From Devosia equisanguinis (lineage in GTDB: Bacteria; Pseudomonadota; Alphaproteobacteria; Rhizobiales; Devosiaceae), in NCBI GenBank assembly GCA_945888565.1, contig CAMDAL010000287.1, positions 1 through 5,300 on the forward strand: DNA of 5,300 nucleotides, read 5' to 3'. Below, in pieces: positions 1 through 4,897 of this stretch. Position numbers and translations under genes: made by a program. The notes beneath the pieces are model-generated. The model did not search any database. It was not told the DNA's origin and worked only from the letters and a program-made list of their open reading frames with translations. Numbering within the stretch: position 1 is the first letter of the stretch; each line of letters opens with the position of its first letter.

Positions 1-30
1 CTCACCTGTTCATAGCATTGTCCCATCGCA

Positions 31-52
31 GCAACACCTTAGCAGGTGTTGC
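31..52. repeat. Perfect 9-bp inverted repeat (hairpin) left of dgt
   Basis: GCAACACCT (31-39) and AGGTGTTGC (44-52) are exact reverse complements around the loop TAGC, so either strand can form a stable stem-loop. No T-run follows on either strand, so it is not a textbook intrinsic terminator. It could still end or protect a transcript from dgt, which reads leftward through it, or from an unseen gene to the left. The 8-base core GGTGTTGC occurs again at 140-147, so this hairpin and that copy flank the palindromic element between them. The pairing is seen directly; the function is inferred. Confidence 0.6.
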
Positions 53-70
53 ACTTGTCGCGTGAGTTCA

Positions 71-133
71 GGGGACCCAACTCGAAATCCGCGCAGGTGA
101 TGAAGTGGGTCCCTGCTTTCGCAGGGATGACAC
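71..133. repeat. REP-like intergenic palindromic element
   Basis: TCCCTGC (110-116) and GCAGGGA (121-127) form a perfect 7-bp stem around a TTTC loop, followed by TGACAC. A second inverted pair, GGGACCCA (72-79) with TGGGTCCC (106-113), encloses the centre, so two alternative folds compete for the same bases. The wording 'gggtccctgctttcgcagggatgacac' resembles a short palindromic repeat I know from intergenic regions of several alphaproteobacterial genomes. The left arm lacks the matching GATGACA-type end, so this copy looks degenerate or partial. It starts 32 bases past the dgt stop codon, where such elements often act as transcript ends or mRNA stabilisers. Copy number in the genome cannot be seen here. 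Confidence 0.6.
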
Positions 134-164
134 GTTGTGGGTGTTGCGACGGGCGTGACCGGAA

Positions 165-1343
165 CTAGCCCACCACCACCCGCCCGTGCTGCTCGATCGC
201 ATACGGGTCGGTCATCCCGGCGATGAAGTCGGAGATGATGCGGGCGCGGGCGCTGGGGTCGGGGGCGGCGCTGGCAGCCTCGCCCCAGCGGCCGGGCAGG
301 TCCATGCGCTCGAAATAGTGGTCGAACAGTTCGCCGACGAGCTTCTGGCTGGCCCGCACCGGCTCCATCACCTGCTCCGAGCGGTAGACGTGCTCGAACA
401 GGTACTTTTTCAGCCCCTGCTCCGCCTCGGCAACACCAGCGGAGAAACCGACCAGCGTCCGCCCGGCGGTCCGCACATCCTCCGCCGACTGCGGGTTGAC
501 CTCGCCGATACGGCGGGTGCTTTCGACGATCACGTCCTCAATGCCAAGCGTGATGAGGCGGCGTTGCAGTTCGTGCGTCTGCCGGCTCGGGTCGAGGTCC
601 GGCCAGCGCTCCAGCACCTCGGTGACCAGCGGGCCGACCAGCGGCACGTCGCGCAGCTCGGGCAGCGCGATCAGGCCGGCGCGGACGGCGTCGTCGATGT
701 CGTGGGCGTTGTAGGCAATGTCATCGGCGATCGCGGCGCACTGCGCCTCGAGGCTGGCATAGGACGCAAGGCGGAGGTCTTCGCTGGCCGGGATGTCGTA
801 GAGGCCGAAGGGCAGCCACTCGTGCACGTAGCGGCCGACGGGACGGTCCTCGTCGTCGACCAGCGGGCCGTTGTGCTTGAGGATGCCCTCGAGCGCCTCC
901 CAGCTGAGGTTCAGCCCGTCATGTTCGGCATAGCGGTTCTCGAGCCGGGTGACGACGCGGATCGCCTGCATGTTGTGGTCGAAGCCGCCCCACCCGGCCA
1001 TCTTCTCGTGCAGCACCCGCTCGCCGGCATGGCCGAACGGGGTGTGGCCGAGGTCGTGGGCAAGCGCTACGGCTTCAGCGAGGTCTTCGTCGAGCCGCAG
1101 CGCCCGCGCCATCGAGCGGGCCATCTGGCTCACCTCGAGGGTGTGGGTGAGCCTTGTGCGAAAATGGTTGCCCTCGTGGTGGAGGAACACCTGGGTCTTG
1201 TATTGCAGGCGCCGGAAGGCGGCCGAGTGGATGATCCGGTCGCGATCGCGCTGGAATTCCGAGCGGGTCGGGCTGGTGCCGGTATCGTGCAGACGGCCGC
1301 GACTGAGCGCGGGATCGGAAGCGTAAGGCGCGCGTTCGCTCAT
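165..1343 (-). CDS. dgt: Deoxyguanosinetriphosphate triphosphohydrolase-like protein (HD-domain dNTPase)
   Basis: Predicted cytosolic HD-superfamily enzyme that splits dGTP or other dNTPs into the deoxynucleoside and triphosphate, trimming dNTP pools. The 392-residue product has the family hallmarks in order: the FQRDRDRIIHS segment (about 30-40), RLTHTLEV with His67, AHDLGH with the His96-Asp97 metal pair, FGHAGE (about 103-108), HNGPL (about 157-161), and ADDIAYNAHD (206-215), which carries the late metal-binding Asp. Length fits the shorter alphaproteobacterial dGTPase-like group rather than the roughly 500-residue E. coli Dgt. I chose the ATG at 1343 because MSERAPYASDP matches the usual N-terminus. 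AAAAGGG lies upstream, but about 14 bases away, which is a poor spacing. ATGs at 1373 and 1367 would add 10 or 8 residues and cannot be excluded. The gene is divergent from erpA and followed by a palindromic repeat. In related genomes argS often follows; it is not in this window. Substrate specificity is not readable from sequence. Confidence 0.93.
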   Translation of the reverse strand: MSERAPYASDPALSRGRLHDTGTSPTRSEFQRDRDRIIHSAAFRRLQYKTQVFLHHEGNHFRTRLTHTLEVSQMARSMARALRLDEDLAEAVALAHDLGHTPFGHAGERVLHEKMAGWGGFDHNMQAIRVVTRLENRYAEHDGLNLSWEALEGILKHNGPLVDDEDRPVGRYVHEWLPFGLYDIPASEDLRLASYASLEAQCAAIADDIAYNAHDIDDAVRAGLIALPELRDVPLVGPLVTEVLERWPDLDPSRQTHELQRRLITLGIEDVIVESTRRIGEVNPQSAEDVRTAGRTLVGFSAGVAEAEQGLKKYLFEHVYRSEQVMEPVRASQKLVGELFDHYFERMDLPGRWGEAASAAPDPSARARIISDFIAGMTDPYAIEQHGRVVVG

Positions 1344-1432
1344 TGTTGAGGCGGACACCCTTTTCATCGTCATCAGACGATATTAGATTGAGGCTTCACG
1401 AGAGCGGACCCGATCCGCCCGGAAGGTACGAA
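1344..1432. promoter_or_regulatory. Divergent dgt/erpA promoter region
   Basis: These 89 bases separate two divergent start codons, so both promoters must lie here or inside the coding ends. An AT-rich patch around 1379-1388 (GATATTAGAT) could supply a -10 element in either direction: TAATAT on the minus strand, TATTAG on the plus strand. I cannot find a good -35 partner for either. A small inverted repeat, ATCGTC (1366-1371) and GACGAT (1376-1381), sits beside it and could be an operator, but six bases per arm may be chance. Toward erpA, GGAAGG (1421-1426) stands six bases before the ATG and is a strong ribosome binding site. Confidence 0.4.
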
Positions 1433-1786
1433 ATGACCGACGTTGCTCTAGCATCCAATGATGTCGTTTTGACAGACCGCGCCGCAAAGCGCATCGGCCG
1501 CATCCTGTCGAAACAGGGTGAAGGCACGGTGCTGCGCATCGCCGTATCCGGCGGCGGCTGCTCGGGCTTCCAGTACGAGTACAATCTCGTCAAGGAAACG
1601 CCCAAGGCCGACGACCTGGTGCTCAGCAAGGACAGCGCCACGGTGCTGATTGATTCGCTGTCGCTCGAGTTCATGGGCGGCGCCGAGATCGACTATGTCG
1701 ACGACCTGATCGGCCAGAGCTTCCAGATCCGCAACCCCAACGCGGTGGCCGGCTGCGGCTGCGGCACCAGCTTCGCGGTGGCCTGA
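1433..1786 (+). CDS. erpA: ErpA/IscA-type iron-sulfur cluster insertion protein
   Basis: A-type carrier of the HesB/IscA family, expected to take Fe-S clusters from the SUF or ISC machinery in the cytoplasm and pass them to apo-proteins. The 117-residue product has the three invariant cysteines: Cys43 in GGGCSGFQY, and Cys108 and Cys110 in the C-terminal GCGCG. Length fits the family (about 105-120). LTDRAAKRI near residue 13 and FMGGAEIDYVDDLIGQSFQI (80-99) are typical of the fold. The ATG at 1433 has a strong site, GGAAGG, six bases upstream. The frame stays open back to 1343, but those extra codons run into the promoter region and do not look like protein. The symbol erpA follows common use for this gene next to dgt in Hyphomicrobiales. 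ErpA, IscA and SufA are hard to separate on sequence alone. Confidence 0.93.
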   Translation: MTDVALASNDVVLTDRAAKRIGRILSKQGEGTVLRIAVSGGGCSGFQYEYNLVKETPKADDLVLSKDSATVLIDSLSLEFMGGAEIDYVDDLIGQSFQIRNPNAVAGCGCGTSFAVA

Positions 1787-1859
1787 CGGTTAGGCCTTTC
1801 GGCGGCTTGCGTTCCGGGCCGGCGAACCGTTAGCGTCCTCTCTATTCGGGAGGATATCC

Positions 1860-2963
1860 ATGAGTTTGCAGAAGAATATCGACGCGGCCATCGACGCCGC
1901 GCTGGTCAATCGGATTGTCGGTTGCGTGGTGCTGGTCAACCACAACGGCAAGGAAATTTACGCGCGCACAGCCGGGCTTGCCGACCGCGAGGCCGACCGG
2001 GCGATGGAGCGCGATGCCATCTTCCGGCTCGCCTCGATCACCAAGCCGATCGTCGCCACCGCCGCGCTGAAGATGCTGGAAGCGGGTCTGCTCCAGCTTG
2101 ACGACCCGGTGACGAAGTTCCTGCCCTACTTCACCCCGCCGAGCCCCGATGGCGTGGTGCGCCCGATCACCATCCGGCAGTTACTGTCGCACAGCTCGGG
2201 CCTTGCCTACGAGACGACGCCGAAGGACGTGTCGCCCGGCATGTCGGGCCCGTACATCTCGCTCGAGGAGAACCTGCGCCGGCTGGCCAAGGCGCCGCTC
2301 AACTTCGCCCCCGGTACTGGCTGGGTCTACGGCACCAGCATCGACGTGGTCGGCGGCGTGATCGCCGCGATCAACGGCTCGACGGTGGAAGCGGCGGTGA
2401 ACAAGTACGCCGCCGGGCCGCTCGGCATGGGCGACTGGCGCTTCACGCCGACCGACGCCACACGCGTCGCCGCGAACTACTTCAACGGCGAACTGCCAAA
2501 GCCATCGATCGTGCCGCCCGTTCGCATCACAATGGAAAACAAGCAGACCACCGGCTGGGAAGTGGACCGGATCTTCCGCGCCGACGCTCCCCAGTCGGGC
2601 GGCGGCGGCTCGTGCGGCACGGCCGACGACGTGATGAAGATGCTGGAAGTGTACAATGGCGGCAGCTTGCTGAAGCCGGAAACGGTCGAGGAGGCCTTCA
2701 CCAACCAGATCGGCACCCTGCCGCGCCGGGAAACCGATGCCGGCAAGCGCTTTACCGTGCTTGGCGCCATGATCGACGACCCCGCGGCCGCGAAGAGCCC
2801 CTGCCCGGTCGGCACGCTCGACTGGGGCGGCGCCTGGGGTCACAACTGGATCATCGATCGCACCAACAGGCTGTCGATCGCCGTTCTGACCAATACGGCA
2901 CCCGAGGGCTGCAACGGCCCGTTCCGCGAAGAGGTCCGCGACGCGGTTTACGCTTCGCTCTGA
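1860..2963 (+). CDS. Beta-lactamase-fold serine hydrolase (class C / family VIII esterase type)
   Basis: 367-residue member of the class C beta-lactamase-related serine hydrolases, which include esterases, D-amino-acid peptidases and true AmpC enzymes. Catalytic motifs appear in order: Ser59-Ile-Thr-Lys62 (SxxK, nucleophile and base), Tyr157 in VYGTSIDVVGG (the YxN-equivalent tyrosine), and WGGAWGHN (322-329) where AmpC has KTG. That W-G-G-x-x-G third motif is the form seen in EstB-like family VIII esterases, so an esterase or amidase is more likely than a resistance beta-lactamase. There is no signal peptide: the N-terminus MSLQKNIDAAIDAAL is amphipathic, so the enzyme should be cytoplasmic, unlike AmpC. 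The start is well supported by GGGAGG six bases before the ATG. The 73-base gap after erpA holds a weak inverted repeat (ACGGTT 1786-1791, AACCGT 1825-1830) and a poor promoter candidate (TTGCGT 1807-1812, 17-base spacer, TTAGCG). Co-transcription with erpA is therefore possible but not shown. The substrate is unknown. Confidence 0.9.
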   Translation: MSLQKNIDAAIDAALVNRIVGCVVLVNHNGKEIYARTAGLADREADRAMERDAIFRLASITKPIVATAALKMLEAGLLQLDDPVTKFLPYFTPPSPDGVVRPITIRQLLSHSSGLAYETTPKDVSPGMSGPYISLEENLRRLAKAPLNFAPGTGWVYGTSIDVVGGVIAAINGSTVEAAVNKYAAGPLGMGDWRFTPTDATRVAANYFNGELPKPSIVPPVRITMENKQTTGWEVDRIFRADAPQSGGGGSCGTADDVMKMLEVYNGGSLLKPETVEEAFTNQIGTLPRRETDAGKRFTVLGAMIDDPAAAKSPCPVGTLDWGGAWGHNWIIDRTNRLSIAVLTNTAPEGCNGPFREEVRDAVYASL

Positions 2964-2971
2964 CCCAACTA

Positions 2972-2993
2972 GACTCCCGTGCAAACGGGAGTC
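2972..2993 (+). promoter_or_regulatory. Hairpin with GCAA loop covering the xthA ribosome binding site
   Basis: GACTCCCGT (2972-2980) pairs perfectly with ACGGGAGTC (2985-2993) around a GCAA loop, a GNRA-type tetraloop that usually stabilises RNA hairpins. The only Shine-Dalgarno-like sequence before xthA, GGGAG (2987-2991, seven bases from the ATG), lies inside the 3' arm and would be paired. The structure fills most of the 35-base gap between the serine hydrolase stop and the xthA start. Two readings fit: a translational lock on xthA opened by some signal or by ribosomes arriving from the upstream gene, or a transcript-end or stability hairpin for the serine hydrolase. No T-run follows (GCTTCATG), which argues against simple intrinsic termination. 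Confidence 0.7.
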
Positions 2994-2998
2994 GCTTC

Positions 2999-3778
2999 AT
3001 GCGCATCGCCACCTGGAACATCAACGGCGTCAAGGCGCGGCACGGACTTCTTCTCAAATGGCTTGAAGAAGCCGCGCCTGACATCGTCTGCCTGCAGGAG
3101 ATCAAGTCGGTCGACGAGGCCTTCCCCCGGATGGAAGTCGAGGCGCTCGGCTACAATGTCGAGACCTTCGGCCAGAAGAGCTGGAACGGGGTGGCGCTGC
3201 TGTCGAAGCACCGCTTCGACGAGGTGCACCGCGGCCTTCCCGGCGACGATGGCGACGAGCAGGCGCGACTGATCGAGGGCGTTGTCTCGGTCGAGGGCGG
3301 CGTGGTGCGGGTGTGCTGCATCTACCTGCCCAACGGCAATCCGGTCGGCACCGACAAGTTCACCTACAAGTTGGGCTGGATGGACCGGCTGCATGTCTTC
3401 GTCGAGGAGCGGCTGAAGCTGGAGGAGCCATTCATCCTCCTGGGCGACTTCAACATCATCCCCTCGAACCTCGACGCGACATTCCCCGAGAAGTGGGTGG
3501 GTGATGCGGCGTTCCGGCCGGAGAGCGCGACGCGGTGGCGCGCCCTGCTGAACCTCGGGCTGACCGATGCGCAGCGCGCCATCTCCGACGAGCCGGCCCT
3601 GACCTTCTTTGATTTCCGCACCTTCGGCTGGGAGCGCAAGGACGGCATCCGCATCGACCACCTCCTGCTCTCCCCGCAGGCCGCCGACCGGCTGGAGGAC
3701 GTCATCGTCCACACAGAAACCCGCGGCTGGGAAAAGCCATCCGACCACGTACCGGTCGAGGGCGTGTTCGCATTCTGA
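2999..3778 (+). CDS. xthA: Exodeoxyribonuclease III (class II AP endonuclease)
   Basis: 259-residue ExoIII/APE1-family nuclease of base excision repair. It cuts DNA 5' of abasic sites and trims blocked 3' ends and 3' strands, using Mg2+. Counterparts of the E. coli ExoIII catalytic residues are all visible: Asn7 in ATWNING, Glu34 in CLQEIKS, Tyr109 in IYLPNG, Asp150 and Asn152 in LGDFNI, Asp220 in RIDHLLLS, and Asp249-His250 in PSDHVPV. Length is close to E. coli ExoIII (268). The start at 2999 is fixed by the canonical N-terminus MRIATWNINGVKAR. The same frame stays open upstream to 2612, but that stretch overlaps the serine hydrolase and is not coding. The gene begins 35 bases after the serine hydrolase and its ribosome site is buried in a hairpin, so translation may be coupled or regulated. 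It ends 14 bases before the stop of the convergent small ORF, with no clear terminator between them. Confidence 0.96.
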   Translation: MRIATWNINGVKARHGLLLKWLEEAAPDIVCLQEIKSVDEAFPRMEVEALGYNVETFGQKSWNGVALLSKHRFDEVHRGLPGDDGDEQARLIEGVVSVEGGVVRVCCIYLPNGNPVGTDKFTYKLGWMDRLHVFVEERLKLEEPFILLGDFNIIPSNLDATFPEKWVGDAAFRPESATRWRALLNLGLTDAQRAISDEPALTFFDFRTFGWERKDGIRIDHLLLSPQAADRLEDVIVHTETRGWEKPSDHVPVEGVFAF

Positions 3779-3792
3779 CGGGGACTTGCAGC

Positions 3793-3993
3793 TTACCGCA
3801 CCTGTGCCGCCGGCGCGCCGAGCACCAGCCTCGGTCGGGCTTCGGCTACCTGCACCCCGTCGTTGCGGTCGAGGAACTTCGTCACCGAGGCGCGCGCGAC
3901 CTCGATGCCGGACTCGACCTGGGAGGCGAGGCCGCGCAGGTCGGCGGGCAGCAGCAGGATGGTGAGCAGCATCAGGATGACGGGGATACGCAT
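3793..3993 (-). CDS. Small membrane or secreted protein, 66 residues, unknown function
   Basis: I do not recognise this protein. A start at 3993 is supported by GGAG six bases upstream on the minus strand. The product opens with a strongly hydrophobic run, MRIPVILMLLTILLLP (1-16), followed by a polar helix-prone part (LRGLASQVESGIEVARASVTKFL, about 19-41) and a tail rich in Arg, Val and Ala. The head could be a membrane anchor or a short signal peptide; only Arg2 is positively charged and no clear AxA cleavage site is seen, so an anchored periplasmic or membrane microprotein is as likely. It lies 67 bases downstream of the ExoR-like gene on the same strand, so co-transcription is plausible. 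A small hairpin precedes its ribosome site. Its stop faces the xthA stop across 14 bases. Coding status rests on the ribosome site and hydrophobic N-terminus; homology was not checked. Confidence 0.6.
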   Translation of the reverse strand: MRIPVILMLLTILLLPADLRGLASQVESGIEVARASVTKFLDRNDGVQVAEARPRLVLGAPAAQVR

Positions 3994-4005
3994 GACGAAC
4001 TCCGG

Positions 4006-4022
4006 TACGGGTTGTCCCCGTA
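4006..4022 (-). other. Short hairpin just before the small-ORF ribosome site
   Basis: On the minus strand TACGGG, a five-base loop GACAA, then CCCGTA form a six-bp stem ending two bases before the GGAG ribosome site of the 66-residue ORF. It does not cover the site. It may be an RNA processing or stability element between the ExoR-like gene and the small ORF. A six-bp stem is also within reach of chance in GC-rich DNA. Confidence 0.35.
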
Positions 4023-4060
4023 ATGGAGCAGTCAGCTTGAACCCGGCCTGAACGGAGCGC

Positions 4061-4897
4061 TCAGAGACCGCCGAAACGGGTCCCGAGCGAATCGGCCATC
4101 TGCACCGCTATCTGCCGCTGGTCGGCGGAAGCGAGCGAGGTGGCGTCGTTGAGCAGGTCGTTGATCCAGCTCTCGTCACCGGTGCCGACGGCGCGGCGCG
4201 AGGCGACGGTGAGCCACATCAGGCCTTCCACCTGATCGGCCGAGATGCCCTCGCCATTGAACAGCATGGCACCGAGCTTGGCCTGCGCCCCGGCGTGGCC
4301 CTTGCGCGCCGCAAGGTTCAGCCAGCGGGCGCTCTGCAGCGGGCTGTCGCCCAGTTCGGTCTCGTCGAGATACATCTCGCCGACCTTGAACTGCGCGTCC
4401 GCGTCGCCGAAGTAGGACGCCGCGTGCATGATGAGCTTGTTCGAGTACGACTCGTTCTTCGGGATGCCGGCTTCCGGCAGGCCGGTGCGGTAGTATTCGC
4501 CCACCTTCAGGAAGCTCTGCGCCACGATATCGGCTTCGACGCCGCGCGGGGCGGTATCGGCATGTTCGTCGGCAATCTGGCTGAAATAACCGAAGGCCTT
4601 CACCGGATCCTTGGCGACGCCTTCGCCGCTCTCGTACATCAGGCCCAACTGGTAGAGCGCCATCGGCTGGCCGGCGAGGGCCGCGTCTTCGAGGGCGCTG
4701 ACGAGGTCGCGCGAAGAGATGCCGCCACCGGCACCATCGAGCGAGTTGGCCATGGCGAGCGCCGCGTCGGCCGCCGTCTCTGGCGCCGCCGATGGCAGCA
4801 CTCCGGCGGTCTGCGCCAACGCCGGCAGGCTGAAGCCGGCAAGGCCGAACGTTACCATGGACAGATACACGAGCCCCCTGGCTCCAGTCGCACGCAT
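4061..4897 (-). CDS. Periplasmic Sel1-repeat protein, ExoR-like
   Basis: 278-residue secreted protein built of Sel1-like (TPR-related) helical repeats, which usually bind other proteins. A signal peptide is clear: Arg2 and Arg7, a hydrophobic core (about 8-25) and a cleavage site ALA|Q after residue 28. Repeats lie at roughly 76-111 (LGLMYESGEGV), 119-163 (VGEYYRTGLPEAG), 164-200 (VGEMYL, then ARWLNLAARKG) and 201-236 (LGAMLFNGEGI). From memory, overall length, repeat spacing and the segments AFGYFSQIA, GDADAQF, GHAGAQAKLG and the C-terminal LASADQRQIAVQMA parallel rhizobial ExoR, the periplasmic inhibitor of the ExoS/ChvI two-component system. I could not align them, so no symbol is given. 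The frame is open to an ATG at 5101, but I chose 4897: it has AGAGGA five bases upstream and starts directly at the signal peptide. The 68 residues before it look non-coding. A 66-residue ORF follows on the same strand. Confidence 0.87.
   Translation of the reverse strand: MRATGARGLVYLSMVTFGLAGFSLPALAQTAGVLPSAAPETAADAALAMANSLDGAGGGISSRDLVSALEDAALAGQPMALYQLGLMYESGEGVAKDPVKAFGYFSQIADEHADTAPRGVEADIVAQSFLKVGEYYRTGLPEAGIPKNESYSNKLIMHAASYFGDADAQFKVGEMYLDETELGDSPLQSARWLNLAARKGHAGAQAKLGAMLFNGEGISADQVEGLMWLTVASRRAVGTGDESWINDLLNDATSLASADQRQIAVQMADSLGTRFGGL

Noticed and set aside
186..1349. Plus-strand open frame of 387 codons opposite dgt
   Set aside because: It mirrors the dgt coding strand in GC-rich DNA, has no domain I recognise and no ribosome site. 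dgt itself carries a complete HD motif set.
2181..2984. Minus-strand open frame of 267 codons opposite the serine hydrolase
   Set aside because: The composition is that of an antisense shadow (Arg, Val, Ala, Asp and His-rich). The plus strand has complete catalytic motifs and a strong ribosome site.
2972..2993. Intrinsic terminator for the serine hydrolase
   Set aside because: The stem is strong, but no T-run follows. The bases after it are GCTTCATG, leading straight into xthA.
2612..2998. Extension of the xthA frame upstream
   Set aside because: It overlaps the serine hydrolase in another frame, and the ExoIII N-terminus begins exactly at 2999.
2969..3748. Minus-strand open frame of 259 codons opposite xthA
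   Set aside because: xthA on the plus strand shows every catalytic residue of the ExoIII family. The reverse frame has no recognisable features.
4055..4062. GAGCGCTC palindrome at the stop of the ExoR-like gene as a terminator
   Set aside because: It is eight bases without room for a loop and without a T-run. Such palindromes are frequent in GC-rich DNA.
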